Assembly (NCBI GenBank): GCA_913009825.1
Contig: CAJVYQ010000004.1
Location: forward strand, 1 to 64,000
Direction: 5' to 3'
Length of the DNA: 64,000 nucleotides
Source of the DNA: an uncultured Deferribacteres bacterium
Lineage (GTDB): Bacteria > Zhuqueibacterota > JdFR-76 > DREG01
Within the stretch, counting starts at the first letter, position 1. Every line of letters begins with the position of its first letter. A program made the translations under genes and the position numbers. The notes under the pieces are model-generated. The model saw nothing but the letters and a program-made list of their open reading frames with translations. It was not told the DNA's origin and searched no databases. This document shows, in pieces, positions 8,467 through 18,142 of this stretch.

Positions 8467-8500
8467 TTTAAGAGAGCGAAATAAAAAAAAGGAGAATATT

Positions 8501-8950
8501 ATGACATTTTTAACGAACACATATCCCGGGGAAAATACGGTCGTGGATCTGATCAATCATTTTTTGGCACAGGATAATTGGGCTGCGAATGAAAATGAAT
8601 CTTCATTATCTTTCGGCGTAGACGCAGCGACAAATAATTTTCCGGCAGTTGATATTGCCGAATCGGACAATACTTATTTGTTCAGAGCTGAACTGCCGGG
8701 ATTTAAATCGGAAGATTTGGATATAAAGCTTGAAAAAGGAAATCTTGTCTTACGGGGAAAGAATGAGGAAAATCCGGAAAATGCCCAATATCTTCACCGC
8801 GAGAGGTTCAGCGGGGAATTTGTGCGGCATTTCCTGCTTCCGGATAACGTATTATCCCGTGATTTGAAGGCGGAGTTGAAAAATGGAATACTCACTATCG
8901 TTCTGCCCAAAAAAGAAGAAGCAAAAGTGAGAGAAATAAAGATTCAATAA
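8501..8950 (+). CDS. small heat-shock protein, Hsp20/alpha-crystallin family
   Basis: 149 residues. A variable N-terminal arm (1-45) precedes the alpha-crystallin domain (about 46-140), which contains 'PAVDIAESDNTYLFRAELPG', 'LEKGNLVLRGKN' and the closing 'LKAELKNGILTIVLPK' (A-x-x-x-x-G-V/I-L motif). A C-terminal 'REIKIQ' carries the I-x-I anchoring motif. Such proteins hold unfolding clients for DnaK and ClpB, whose genes follow. A TTG at 8450 lies inside the promoter and cannot be the start; ATG 8501 with GGAG at 8491-8494 is. Confidence 0.93.
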   Translation: MTFLTNTYPGENTVVDLINHFLAQDNWAANENESSLSFGVDAATNNFPAVDIAESDNTYLFRAELPGFKSEDLDIKLEKGNLVLRGKNEENPENAQYLHRERFSGEFVRHFLLPDNVLSRDLKAELKNGILTIVLPKKEEAKVREIKIQ

Positions 8951-9020
8951 GTGATAATTTCATTGAAAATAAAATGAATTTGTAAACGAATACAAAATAA
9001 TCTTTAGGAGGTTACTGAGA

Positions 9021-10946
9021 ATGGGAAAGATAATTGGCATCGACCTGGGAACAACAAACTCATGTGTGTCTGTGATGGTGGGCGGTGAGCCTGTTGTAAT
9101 TCAAAATGCAGAAGGTATGCGCACCACGCCTTCGATGATCGGTTTTCTTAAAACCGGTGAAAGAGTTGTGGGACAGCCGGCAAAACGGCAGGCTGTAACA
9201 AATCCCGACAAAACGATTTATTCGATTAAACGTTTTATGGGGCGAATGTTTAATGAGGTCAACAATGAAATTGAACAGGTTCCTTACAAAGTTGTTAAAG
9301 GGAAAAACAATACGGCGGCAGTTAAAATCGATGACAAAGAATATACGCCGCAGGAATTATCCGCGATGATTCTGCAAAAAATGAAACAAACGGCGGAAGA
9401 TTATCTCGGAGAAAAAGTGGTAGAAGCCGTGATTACCGTTCCCGCTTATTTTAACGATAGTCAGCGAAAAGCGACGAAGGAAGCCGGTGAAATTGCCGGT
9501 TTGACTGTGCGGCGAATCATCAATGAACCGACAGCCGCTTCTCTTGCTTACGGATTGGATAAGAAAAAAGATGAAAAAATCGCCGTTTTTGATTTGGGCG
9601 GCGGCACTTTTGATATTTCCATTCTGGAATTGGGCGAAGGTGTGTTTGAAGTAAAATCCACAAACGGGGATACTCATTTAGGCGGCGACGATTTTGACAA
9701 ACGAATTATCGATTGGATGATCGACGAGTTTATCAAACAGGAAGGCGTGGATTTGAGCAAAGATGCCATGGCGTTGCAGCGTTTACGGGAAACGGCGGAA
9801 AAAGCCAAAAGCGAACTATCCAGCACGGCTCAGACCGATATTAATCTGCCGTTTATCACCGCAACGGATGCCGGACCAAAGCATTTAACCATGACTTTAA
9901 CCCGGGCGAAATTCGAACAACTGTGTGATGACCTGTTTAACCGGACCATCGAACCGTGCCGTATCGCGATGAAAGATGCCGGATTGACGGTGAATGATAT
10001 CGATGAAGTAATTTTGGTTGGTGGTTCAACCAGAATTCCGAAAGTGCAGGAAATTGTGAAGGACTTGTTCTCTAAGGAGCCCAACAAGGGTGTGAATCCC
10101 GATGAAGTTGTTGCCGTCGGCGCTGGGATCCAGGGTGGCGTTCTGGCCGGTGATGTGAAAGATGTTCTCTTGTTGGACGTTACGCCGCTTTCATTTGGCA
10201 TTGAAACGTTAGGCGGAGTTTTCACCAGGCTGATTGAAAAAAACACCACCATCCCGACGAAAAAAAACGAGGTTTTCACCACAGCTGCAGATAATCAAAC
10301 CTCGGTGGAAATTCATATTCTGCAGGGTGAACGGCAGATGGCCAACTACAACAAATCGCTGGGCCGCTTCCATCTGGATGGCATTCCGTCTGCTCCGCGG
10401 GGAATTCCGCAAATTGAAGTGATCTTTGATATCGATGCCAACGGCATCCTCAATGTTACCGCAAAAGACAAAGCCACCGGCAAAGAGCAATCGATACGCA
10501 TCGAAGCTTCTTCCGGTTTATCGCAGGAAGAGATCGACCGGATGGTAAAAGATGCGGAAGCACATGTTGCCGATGACAAACAGCAGCGGGAAATTGTGGA
10601 TACCCGCAACCACGCGGATCAGTTGATTTATCAGACTGAAAAAGATCTGAAAGAACAGAGCGACAAAATTTCTGCCGACGATAAAAACAAAACTGAAACT
10701 GCTATCGGCAGATTGAAAGAAGCCATTAAAACAGACAATCTGGAAGAAATGAAATCGGCCACCGATGCATTAAATACAATCTGGGCAGAAGCTGCGAGTA
10801 AAATGTATGCACAAGCGCAGCAGGAAGAACAGGCTAAGGCGCAGGCCGATGCAGGGCCTCAAGCTCAGGCTGCAGATGAAAGTAAAGAATCGGGCAAAAA
10901 AGTTGAAGATGCGGACTTTGAAGTGATCGATGACAAAGACAAGTAA
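9021..10946 (+). CDS. dnaK: chaperone DnaK (Hsp70)
   Basis: 641 residues, full length. The nucleotide-binding domain starts '[15 protein letters not shown]' and carries the other two Hsp70 signatures: '[16 protein letters not shown]' near 192-207 and '[14 protein letters not shown]' near 333-346. The substrate-binding beta domain ('[18 protein letters not shown]') is followed by the helical lid and an Ala/Gln-rich tail ending in acidic '[13 protein letters not shown]', the usual bacterial C-terminus. TAGGAGG at 9004-9010 supports ATG 9021. A strong terminator follows at 10979-11018. It lies between hsp20 and clpB and works with GrpE and the J-protein encoded upstream. Confidence 0.98.
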   Translation: MGKIIGIDLGTTNSCVSVMVGGEPVVIQNAEGMRTTPSMIGFLKTGERVVGQPAKRQAVTNPDKTIYSIKRFMGRMFNEVNNEIEQVPYKVVKGKNNTAAVKIDDKEYTPQELSAMILQKMKQTAEDYLGEKVVEAVITVPAYFNDSQRKATKEAGEIAGLTVRRIINEPTAASLAYGLDKKKDEKIAVFDLGGGTFDISILELGEGVFEVKSTNGDTHLGGDDFDKRIIDWMIDEFIKQEGVDLSKDAMALQRLRETAEKAKSELSSTAQTDINLPFITATDAGPKHLTMTLTRAKFEQLCDDLFNRTIEPCRIAMKDAGLTVNDIDEVILVGGSTRIPKVQEIVKDLFSKEPNKGVNPDEVVAVGAGIQGGVLAGDVKDVLLLDVTPLSFGIETLGGVFTRLIEKNTTIPTKKNEVFTTAADNQTSVEIHILQGERQMANYNKSLGRFHLDGIPSAPRGIPQIEVIFDIDANGILNVTAKDKATGKEQSIRIEASSGLSQEEIDRMVKDAEAHVADDKQQREIVDTRNHADQLIYQTEKDLKEQSDKISADDKNKTETAIGRLKEAIKTDNLEEMKSATDALNTIWAEAASKMYAQAQQEEQAKAQADAGPQAQAADESKESGKKVEDADFEVIDDKDK

Positions 10947-10978
10947 TTTTAACTGAAATTGACTGATTCTGATTCATT

Positions 10979-11018
10979 AAAACGGCGAGTTAAGAATTAC
11001 TTCTCGCCGTTTTTTTTT
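10979..11018 (+). terminator. Rho-independent terminator between dnaK and clpB
   Basis: AACGGCGAG pairs with CTCGCCGTT across a short loop and is followed by nine T residues. It sits only about 35 nt before the clpB start, so clpB expression must come from partial read-through or from a promoter overlapping this hairpin. Confidence 0.85.
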
Positions 11019-11052
11019 AATGGGGAATGAACAGGAAAAGGAGGAACGGAAA

Positions 11053-13665
11053 ATGACGATCGATAAATTAACGTTGAAAGCTCAGGAGGCGATGCAGGCT
11101 GCACAGCAGATTGCGCTTCAGTATAATCATCAACAGATAGATGCGGAGCATTTGCTGCTGGCCATGTTAAACGACACAGAAGGAATCACTATTTCCATGT
11201 TGAAAAAACTGGGTGTGGATCCCGGTCTGCTAAGTTCGCAACTGACGGAAAAAGTGGCGAAAATTGCCAAAGTGTACGGCCAGGTGTCCAACCTGTACAT
11301 GTCACAACGGCTCAATAAAATTCTTGAAAATGCATTTCAGGAAGCGACAAAATTTAAAGATGATTATGTCAGTCTGGAACATGTTCTGCTGGCCATAACC
11401 GGGGAAGACGGAGAAGCTGGAAATTTGCTGCGCGAAAACGGCGTTACCAAAGATAACGTGTACCAGGTGTTAAAATCGATCCGCGGCGGGCAGAGAATCA
11501 CGGATCAAAATCCGGAAGACAAATACCAGGCATTGCAGCGATACGGCCAGAATCTGACCGATTTGGCCAGGAAGGGTAAATTGGATCCTGTCATCGGCCG
11601 GGATGAAGAAATTCGCCGGATTTTACAGGTGCTTTCCCGGCGCACCAAGAACAACCCCGTTTTGATCGGTGATCCCGGCGTTGGCAAAACCGCCATCGCC
11701 GAAGGTCTGGCACACCGGATTGTCTCCGGGGATGTGCCGGAGAATCTGAAAAACAAACAGGTTGTCTCGCTGGATATGGGCGCGTTGATTGCCGGGGCAA
11801 AATTCCGCGGCGAATTTGAGGAGCGTCTCAAGGCGGTTCTGCGGGAAATTACCGAATCGGACGGACAGATCATCCTGTTCATCGATGAACTGCATACGCT
11901 GGTAGGCGCCGGCTCGGCGGAAGGCGCCATCGACGCCTCCAACATGTTGAAACCGGCTCTGGCCCGGGGCGAACTGCGTGCCATCGGCGCTACCACAATC
12001 GATGAATACCGCAAATACATCGAAAAAGATGCCGCGTTGGAACGGCGTTTTCAGCCGGTGATGATCGATGAACCCAGCGTGGAAGATACTATTTCCATTC
12101 TGCGCGGTCTGCAGGAAAAATACGAGGTCCATCATGGTGTGCGCATCAAAGATTCGGCAATCATTGCCGCGGCAACTCTTTCCCATCGTTATATAGCCGA
12201 CCGGTTTTTACCCGACAAGGCTATCGATTTGATCGATGAAGCTGCTTCCAAGCTGCGTATTGAAATTGACAGTATGCCGGAAGAGTTGGACGAAGTGGAA
12301 AGAAAAATCAAACAGTTGGAAATCGAGCGGGTAGCAGTTAAACGGGATAAAGAAGAAATGTCCCAAAAGCGGCTGGGGAAAATAAATGAAGATTTAGCCA
12401 ACCTGCAGGAAAAACAACATGAATTGCGTAACCATTGGCAGCTTGAAAAGAGTACTATTCAGAAGATTCGTAAAATAAAAGAGGAGATGGAACAAACCAA
12501 AATACTCATTTCGCGAGTGGAAAGGGACGGAGATCTGAACCGGGCCGCCGAATTAAAATATGGCAAATTGATTGAATTACAGAAACATCTTCAAGTAGAG
12601 AATGAAAAGTTACAAACCATCCAAAAGAACCGGAAAATGTTGAAAGAGGAGATCGATGAAGATGACATTGCTGAGATTGTTGCCAAATGGACCGGTATTC
12701 CTGTTCACCGCATGCTGGAATCCGAGCGTGAAAAATTGCTCCACATGGATGAGCGTTTACAGCAGCGTGTAATCGGCCAGGATGAAGCCACCGTTGCGGT
12801 GTCCGATGCCATTCGCCGCGCACGTGCCGGGATGCAGGATGAAAACCGGCCGATCGGTTCCTTTATCTTTTTGGGTTCAACCGGTGTAGGAAAAACGGAA
12901 TTGGCACGGGCGCTTGCCGAATTCCTTTTTGATGATGACAGCGCGATGGTGCGCATCGACATGTCCGAATATATGGAACGGCACTCGGTAGCCAGGTTGG
13001 TCGGCGCGCCTCCCGGCTATGTAGGATACAACGAGGGCGGTCAGCTTACGGAAGCAGTCCGGCGCATGCCCTATTCGGTGGTTTTATTAGATGAAATCGA
13101 GAAAGCCCATCCGGAGGTGTTCAACATTCTGCTTCAGGTTCTGGACGAAGGCCGGCTGACGGACAACAAAGGCAGAACGGTGAATTTTAAAAACAGTATC
13201 ATCATTATGACTTCGAATTTGGGTGCGCAGATGATGATGGAGAAGGCGCAGAGAATCACTGACCAAAATCGGGAACAAATCTATCGTGAAATGCGGTATG
13301 AAGCATTTGAGATGTTAAAACAATCGTTGCGGCCGGAATTTTTAAATCGTATCGATGAAATTATTGTTTTCCATCCCCTCAGCAAAAAAGACATTCGCGA
13401 AATTGTCAGATTGCAGTTTGCCATGATTCAGAACAAAGCCAGGCAGATCGGTATATCGCTGGAAATTACAGAGCGTGCACTCGATTTTCTGGCCGAAGTT
13501 GGTTTTGATCCGGTTTTTGGTGCAAGGCCATTGAAGCGGGAATTGCAACGTTTGGTGACTAATGAATTTTCCAAAAAAATATTGGCAGGTGAATTTGGCA
13601 ATGGAGATATGATTTCCGTGGTTCTGAAAGAAAATTCACTTGATTTTAAAAAAAAATCTAATTAG
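11053..13665 (+). CDS. clpB: disaggregase ClpB (Hsp100)
   Basis: 870 residues, the full ClpB length. The N-terminal Clp-N repeat domain covers about 1-145. AAA+ module 1 has Walker A '[13 protein letters not shown]' and Walker B '[15 protein letters not shown]'. A long coiled-coil M-domain (about 400-530), diagnostic of ClpB over ClpA/C, is followed by AAA+ module 2 with '[16 protein letters not shown]' and '[14 protein letters not shown]'. It threads aggregated proteins and hands them to DnaK. The frame opens at ATG 11020, but AAGGAGG at 11038-11044 and the family N-terminus '[15 protein letters not shown]' place the start at 11053. Confidence 0.98.
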   Translation: MTIDKLTLKAQEAMQAAQQIALQYNHQQIDAEHLLLAMLNDTEGITISMLKKLGVDPGLLSSQLTEKVAKIAKVYGQVSNLYMSQRLNKILENAFQEATKFKDDYVSLEHVLLAITGEDGEAGNLLRENGVTKDNVYQVLKSIRGGQRITDQNPEDKYQALQRYGQNLTDLARKGKLDPVIGRDEEIRRILQVLSRRTKNNPVLIGDPGVGKTAIAEGLAHRIVSGDVPENLKNKQVVSLDMGALIAGAKFRGEFEERLKAVLREITESDGQIILFIDELHTLVGAGSAEGAIDASNMLKPALARGELRAIGATTIDEYRKYIEKDAALERRFQPVMIDEPSVEDTISILRGLQEKYEVHHGVRIKDSAIIAAATLSHRYIADRFLPDKAIDLIDEAASKLRIEIDSMPEELDEVERKIKQLEIERVAVKRDKEEMSQKRLGKINEDLANLQEKQHELRNHWQLEKSTIQKIRKIKEEMEQTKILISRVERDGDLNRAAELKYGKLIELQKHLQVENEKLQTIQKNRKMLKEEIDEDDIAEIVAKWTGIPVHRMLESEREKLLHMDERLQQRVIGQDEATVAVSDAIRRARAGMQDENRPIGSFIFLGSTGVGKTELARALAEFLFDDDSAMVRIDMSEYMERHSVARLVGAPPGYVGYNEGGQLTEAVRRMPYSVVLLDEIEKAHPEVFNILLQVLDEGRLTDNKGRTVNFKNSIIIMTSNLGAQMMMEKAQRITDQNREQIYREMRYEAFEMLKQSLRPEFLNRIDEIIVFHPLSKKDIREIVRLQFAMIQNKARQIGISLEITERALDFLAEVGFDPVFGARPLKRELQRLVTNEFSKKILAGEFGNGDMISVVLKENSLDFKKKSN

Positions 13666-13701
13666 TTTTAACGCTGTTAAATTTTTATTATTAAAAGGTA
13701 A

Positions 13702-13889
13702 CTAGTGTTTTACTGAAAACTTTGAAAAATAGTAGAAAACGGTATTCCCGCCGTGCCGGAGACAGGCGGGGAAGCCAATAAAATCACAAACTTATAGATT
13801 CCCTGCCTGCGGCGGACAAGCCGCTTTCGCCCGTATGCCTCAGGCACGGCGGGAATGACTGAAAAGTGGGGTTTTCGTTCAGGCACTAA
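13702..13889. repeat. palindromic intergenic element, family 4 copy a
   Basis: About 188 bp whose ends (TAGTGTTTTACTGAAAAC... and ...GTTTTCGTTCAGGCACTA) are imperfect inverted repeats. The middle carries GC-rich arms such as CCTGCCTGCGGCGG. The internal stretch around ATAAAATCACAAACTTATAG is shared, in the opposite orientation, with 44887-45043. Non-coding. The right end runs directly into the next element. Confidence 0.65.
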
Positions 13890-14063
13890 CTACTCAGGTG
13901 TGCTTGTTTTTTATGATGTGCAGGGAGCCTTCGACTAAGTTTATCCTGAGCTTGTCGAGGGACTCAGGCTGGTTTAAACAACTATGCTGAGCGCCTGCCT
14001 GCTGCAGGCAGGGAGTTCGAAGCGTGATTACAATTAATCCATGGAGCACGCCTGAGTAGTTAC
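13886..14063. repeat. MITE-like element, family 2 copy a
   Basis: TAACTACTCAGGTGTGCT at the left end (from 13887) is mirrored by AGCACGCCTGAGTAGTTAC at the right end (14045-14063). The interior includes GTTCGAAGCGTGATT, also found in the copy at 57051-57182. It abuts or overlaps the family 4 element on its left, suggesting nested insertion. Together the two elements fill the clpB-to-lipoprotein gap. Confidence 0.65.
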
Positions 14064-14143
14064 ATTAAAAGTATTATTGTAGTTAAAATCCGTTGAACCG
14101 TGGAACGGAAAAATTGGTACGAAATGAAGGAGGCGCGACCTTT

Positions 14144-14650
14144 ATGAAAAAATATGGTTTAGTATTCTTTGTGGCGGTTTTGGTATTGTTTCAGATTTTT
14201 GCCTGTGGCAAAAAAATAACAGAGCAGCAGTATTATGATAAAGCCGTCGAATATGAACAGAATGAAGATTTTGTAAACGCCGCAGATACTTATTTGACTC
14301 TGTTTAAACGATTTCCGTCAGGTAACCATGGTGCGGAATCTTTATTTAAAGCGGCGCTTATTCAATCCAATCAATTGAAACAATTTGACCGGGCTATCGA
14401 AACGTACCGGCGCTTGATCAGGGTATTTCCGGAAAGTGAATTTGTGCAGAAATCGTTTTTCATGATCGGTTTTATGTATGCCAACGATATTAAAAATTTT
14501 GATAAAGCCAGGAAAACCTACCGGGAATTTCTGAAAAAATACCCCGACAATGAATTGGCATCTTCCGTGAAATGGGAACTGAATAACCTGGGCAAAGATA
14601 TCAACGATATGAACTTTTTCTCCGGAGATTCTTCGGATAACACCCATTAG
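14144..14650 (+). CDS. TPR outer-membrane-type lipoprotein (BamD/YfiO-like)
   Basis: 168 residues. A lipoprotein signal peptide ending 'FQIFACGKK' gives a Cys for lipidation near residue 20. Three or more TPR units follow ('YYDKAVEYEQNEDFVNAADTYLTLFKRFP', 'FDRAIETYRRLIRVFPES', 'DKARKTYREFLKKYPDN'). This repeat type occurs in BamD and in many uncharacterised scaffold lipoproteins; at 168 residues it is shorter than BamD (about 240), so a BamD role is not claimed. GAAGGAGG at 14124-14131 supports ATG 14144. A terminator-like hairpin follows, so it is a single-gene unit upstream of the Bat locus. Confidence 0.8.
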   Translation: MKKYGLVFFVAVLVLFQIFACGKKITEQQYYDKAVEYEQNEDFVNAADTYLTLFKRFPSGNHGAESLFKAALIQSNQLKQFDRAIETYRRLIRVFPESEFVQKSFFMIGFMYANDIKNFDKARKTYREFLKKYPDNELASSVKWELNNLGKDINDMNFFSGDSSDNTH

Positions 14651-14681
14651 AAATAGCGTTGTAGATAAGATGTACGGAATA

Positions 14682-14738
14682 TGGGTCAAAAACGTTTGAA
14701 ATTGTTTTCAAGCGCTTTTTGACCTTTTTTTTGGCATG
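14682..14738 (+). terminator. probable Rho-independent terminator
   Basis: GGTCAAAAACG...TTGAAA pairs imperfectly with TTCAAGCGCTTTTTGACC, then a run of eight T residues follows. It separates the TPR lipoprotein from the Bat locus. Confidence 0.65.
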
Positions 14739-14811
14739 ATTATTTTCCAATTTGTTGCATGGAACTTTTTAAATAAGTAAGAGTTGAAATTATTTGATTT
14801 TGGAGAGAGGA

Positions 14812-15753
14812 ATGTTTAAACGGGTCGGTATTGCAGAGAAATTAATTTGCGGGAGCTTTCTGATTCTATCCCTTCTTTTGAACCGTGCACCGTTGGCGGC
14901 TCAGGATTCCACCGGTTCACAAATTCGCATTGCAACTTCCGTCAATCAAACCAAAGTTCCGCTGAACCGGAATTTACAACTAAGGGTTGTTGTTTCGTGG
15001 GTTGGAAATTCCGATCGATTTGACGTTCTCAATTTTGACAACCCTGCTTTGACCAATTTTGAAATCATTGGCACTGCCACTACAAGCCGTACTGAAATCG
15101 ACACGGTTTATAAAGAGTACGATTACACTTTAAAACCGAATCAACTTGGTATGGCCTATGTTGAGGGTGTGGTTGTCAAGGCGTATGATAAAGTTTTGGC
15201 TAAAGATGAAAGCCTGGTAACACAGAGAATTCCCGTCGAAGTGATCGAGGCTGTCCCTGAACCGGGCGAGACCGATTTAACCTGGCTGTTTGTGGTTTTA
15301 ACAATTTTCGTCATCTCAATTTTTGTTTGGTTTATTATCCGGCAGCAAAAAAAGCGCAAAAAAGCGCACACTGTTGCTGTGGAACAGGCAATACCTCTTG
15401 AAACCCGGTTTCTGGAAGATTTACGCGGGCAATTTAGCCTGGATCATCCGGATCTGCATGAAGATTTTTCCCGGCTTTCCAAATTACTGCGCCGGTATTT
15501 AACTGAAAAATTTAAAATTCGCGGCATGGAAGCAACGACCAATGAATTGCCGCAGCTATTAGCCGGTACTGCCCTGGAACCGAATCGAATCGAAAGTGTA
15601 CGGGAAATTTTAATCCGTTCCGATGAAATTAGATTTTCCGGCATGGAAGGAAGCAAAGAAGAAATGAGCCGGTTTTATACGCTGTTTGAAGGAATATTGG
15701 AGTCTTTTTTACGCAAACCGGAAACCGAACAGAACGAGAGCGGGAAGGAATAA
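14812..15753 (+). CDS. short BatD-like membrane protein
   Basis: 313 residues: a signal peptide (cleavage near 'PLAAQDS', about residue 30), a beta-sandwich periplasmic domain of the BatD/oxygen-tolerance type (about 35-150), one membrane helix ('LFVVLTIFVISIFVWFIIR', about 163-181), and a helical cytoplasmic region ending 'LRRYLTEKFKIRGMEATTNEL'. The cytoplasmic part resembles the C-terminal part of the two other BatD-like proteins encoded downstream. GGAGAGAGG just before ATG 14812 decides the start. It heads the MoxR/DUF58/Bat series, so a role in the same envelope complex is likely; the biochemical function is unknown. Confidence 0.75.
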   Translation: MFKRVGIAEKLICGSFLILSLLLNRAPLAAQDSTGSQIRIATSVNQTKVPLNRNLQLRVVVSWVGNSDRFDVLNFDNPALTNFEIIGTATTSRTEIDTVYKEYDYTLKPNQLGMAYVEGVVVKAYDKVLAKDESLVTQRIPVEVIEAVPEPGETDLTWLFVVLTIFVISIFVWFIIRQQKKRKKAHTVAVEQAIPLETRFLEDLRGQFSLDHPDLHEDFSRLSKLLRRYLTEKFKIRGMEATTNELPQLLAGTALEPNRIESVREILIRSDEIRFSGMEGSKEEMSRFYTLFEGILESFLRKPETEQNESGKE

Positions 15754-15878
15754 TAAAGTAATTGTAACCATTTAGCAGGCAACCGGAATTGTGCCGGCTG
15801 ATGTTCCGGAATGAATGATTGTTGAGTCTTTAAATTATCAATTGTTGTTCGTCAATTGATGATGAATGAGGAGGATCG

Positions 15879-16868
15879 ATGAACAAAAATATTCAAGAAA
15901 TCAATGAAATGATCAAAAAAGAGAGCGAATTTATCGACCAACTTTTATCCGAGATCAGTAAAACGATCATCGGTCAAAAATATATGGTAGAGCGTTTGGT
16001 AATCGGACTTTTGAGCAACGGTCATGTGCTGCTGGAGGGAGTTCCCGGTTTGGCGAAGACACTGGCGGTCAGAACCATTTGCAGTGCGATCCAGACAAGA
16101 TTCCAACGGATTCAGTTCACACCGGATCTGCTGCCGGCGGATCTGCTGGGCACGCTCATTTATGATCAGAAATCCGGTGACTTCAAAACAAAAAAAGGAC
16201 CTATTTTCGCCAATTTTATTCTGGCGGATGAAATCAACCGTTCGCCGGCAAAAGTGCAAAGCGCGCTTCTGGAAGCGATGATGGAACGGCAGGTAACCAT
16301 CGGCGAGAATACGTTCAAACTGGACGATCCGTTTTTGGTCTTGGCCACACAGAACCCCATCGAGCAGGAAGGAACCTATCCGCTGCCGGAGGCTCAAATC
16401 GATCGTTTCATGTTGAAATTGTCCATCGGTTACCCTAATAAAGAAGAAGAGTTGAAAATCATGCGGATGAATGCCGGCAATGGTTTGCCGGAACCGGCTC
16501 CGGTCATCGATCCTGCGCAGATTATCAAAGCAAGGCAGGCAGTGTCGCAAATTTACATCGATGAAAAAATAGAGCGGTATATCGTAGATATTGTTTTTGC
16601 CACCAGAAATCCGGCTGAATATCATCTGAACGACCTGACGGATTTGATTGCCTATGGCGCTTCGCCGCGCGCTTCTATCTACCTGTCACAAGCCAGCAAG
16701 GCGCATGCTTTTCTGCGGCGCCGCGGTTATGTTACGCCGGAAGATGTGCGTGCTATCGGTATGGATGTGCTGCGCCACCGGGTTATTGTGACGTACGAAG
16801 CGGAAGCAGAAGAAACTACTCCCGAAGATGTGGTGCGCAAGGTGTTGAATCATATCGAAGTGCCGTAA
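15879..16868 (+). CDS. MoxR-family AAA+ ATPase
   Basis: 329 residues. Walker A is 'GVPGLAKTLAVR' (about 52-63), Walker B 'ILADEINRSPAKVQSALLEAM', and sensor 1 'VLATQNPIEQEGTYPLPEAQIDRFM', the MoxR signature. A C-terminal lid domain closes the protein. MoxR ATPases act as chaperones that mature or gate partners carrying VWA domains, here the DUF58, BatA and BatB proteins encoded next. GAGGAGG precedes ATG 15879. The downstream gap to the DUF58 gene is unusually long for this gene pair because a palindromic element sits in it. Confidence 0.95.
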   Translation: MNKNIQEINEMIKKESEFIDQLLSEISKTIIGQKYMVERLVIGLLSNGHVLLEGVPGLAKTLAVRTICSAIQTRFQRIQFTPDLLPADLLGTLIYDQKSGDFKTKKGPIFANFILADEINRSPAKVQSALLEAMMERQVTIGENTFKLDDPFLVLATQNPIEQEGTYPLPEAQIDRFMLKLSIGYPNKEEELKIMRMNAGNGLPEPAPVIDPAQIIKARQAVSQIYIDEKIERYIVDIVFATRNPAEYHLNDLTDLIAYGASPRASIYLSQASKAHAFLRRRGYVTPEDVRAIGMDVLRHRVIVTYEAEAEETTPEDVVRKVLNHIEVP

Positions 16869-16907
16869 ATTTGGCTGTACTGTATCTTCGAAAACTAATA
16901 TTTTCTA

Positions 16908-17027
16908 ACCTAAATTGAGCGATTCTCTTGTTTTTGACCTTGTTTTTGTTACTAAACGGATTTTCATTTTTAATACAAATACGGCCGGCGATTCAGCGAA
17001 TCGCCCTGCAATCGCTCAATTAAGGGT
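16908..17027. repeat. MITE-like element, family 3 copy a
   Basis: About 120 bp bounded by ACCTAAATTGAGCGATT on the left and AATCGCTCAATTAAGGGT on the right, with an internal hairpin GGCGATTCAGCGAATCGCC. Its inverted copy at 41287-41405 is homologous along the whole length. Two further members lie at 39077-39205 and 42928-43116. It lies between moxR and the DUF58 gene. Confidence 0.8.
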
Positions 17028-17136
17028 CAACGGCAATTGACGAGCAGGCGGATTTGTTTATTACCAACGAGTTGAAACTCAAAAATATCAAAGAAATACA
17101 GGTTATTTTGCTGAAATATTTAACGAAAAATCAGAC

Positions 17137-18015
17137 ATGATCCCAAAAGAGATTCTGAAAAAGGTCAAACGAATAGAAATCACCACCCGTGGGCTGGTAA
17201 ATGATGTGTTTTCCGGCGAATACCACTCCGTGTTTAAAGGCCGGGGGATGGATTTTGCCGAAGTGCGTGAATACACCTTTGGTGATGACATTCGCTCTAT
17301 CGATTGGAATGTGACCGCGAGAATGGGGCATCCCTATGTGAAGGTGTTCGAGGAAGAACGGGAATTGACTGTGATGCTTATGGTGGACGTTAGTTCTTCC
17401 GGAGAATTCGGCACGCAGCAGCAAATGAAGGGAGAAATTGCCACCGAAATTTGTGCTTTGCTCGCTTTTTCCGCCATCAAAAATAACGATAAAGTAGGTT
17501 TGATCATTTTCACAGACAAGGTGGAAAAATTTGTGCCGCCGCGGAAAGGAAAAAGCCATGTGCTGCGAGTGCTGCGGGAATTGCTCTATCATGAGCCCCA
17601 GAGCAGCAAAACAGACATCGCCGGGGCGTTGGAATTTTTGAACCACGTTACCCGGCGCCGCAGCGTTGTTTTTCTTGTTTCAGACTTTATCTCGGAAAAT
17701 TATGAAAAAGATTTGCAGATTGCCAACAAGCGGCATGATGTGGTGGCCGTCACCCTCACCGATCCGCGCGAAGTGAAAATTCCCAATGTGGGTTTCATCG
17801 AGTTGGAAGATGCGGAAACCGGGGAAATATTTCTGCTGGATACCCGGGACGAATCGATCCGATCCTCTTTTATCGAACAGGCGGATTCTAAGCGGCAGCA
17901 GCGGGGAAAGCTGTTCAAATCGATGAATATCGATTCCATCGATATTTACACGGATCAACCTTACATAGAACCGTTGATGCGATTTTTTCGCCTCAGGGCA
18001 AAACGGTTTCGTTAA
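17137..18015 (+). CDS. DUF58 protein with von Willebrand A-like domain
   Basis: 292 residues. The DUF58 core is visible: 'SVFKGRGMDFAEVREYTFGDDIRSIDWNVTAR' (about 31-62), followed by the VWA-like fold with a DxSxS metal site 'MLMVDVSSSGEF' (about 83-94). DUF58 proteins are regular partners of MoxR ATPases, and this one lies directly after a moxR gene. The start ATG overlaps the TGA of a short upstream frame in an ATGA arrangement, which suggests translational coupling to something now interrupted by the family 3 element. Cytoplasmic, no membrane segment. Exact role unknown. Confidence 0.9.
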   Translation: MIPKEILKKVKRIEITTRGLVNDVFSGEYHSVFKGRGMDFAEVREYTFGDDIRSIDWNVTARMGHPYVKVFEEERELTVMLMVDVSSSGEFGTQQQMKGEIATEICALLAFSAIKNNDKVGLIIFTDKVEKFVPPRKGKSHVLRVLRELLYHEPQSSKTDIAGALEFLNHVTRRRSVVFLVSDFISENYEKDLQIANKRHDVVAVTLTDPREVKIPNVGFIELEDAETGEIFLLDTRDESIRSSFIEQADSKRQQRGKLFKSMNIDSIDIYTDQPYIEPLMRFFRLRAKRFR

Positions 18016-18039
18016 TTGACAAAAATGTAAATATGTTTT

Positions 18040-18106
18040 TTTGACAGGATTAGGCGGTAAAAAGTATCCGGTAAATCTTGTTCATCCTGTCAAAATGGCT
18101 TGAAAA
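18040..18106. repeat. small inverted repeat between DUF58 and lipoprotein genes
   Basis: TTTTTGACAGGAT and ATCCTGTCAAAA form an inverted repeat about 30 nt apart. There is no T-run directly after it, so it is more likely an intergenic palindrome than a terminator. I see nothing else in this 120-nt gap. Confidence 0.45.
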
Positions 18107-18142
18107 GTTACGAAAAATAGTGATCTTTGCAGCGAGGTGAAA

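Noticed and set aside
12904-12920. TGGCACGGGCGCTTGC inside clpB as a second sigma-54 promoter
   Set aside because: The spacer is one base too long for RpoN and it lies within coding sequence.
14144-14650. Naming the TPR lipoprotein BamD
   Set aside because: It is shorter than BamD and this repeat type is common in unrelated lipoproteins.
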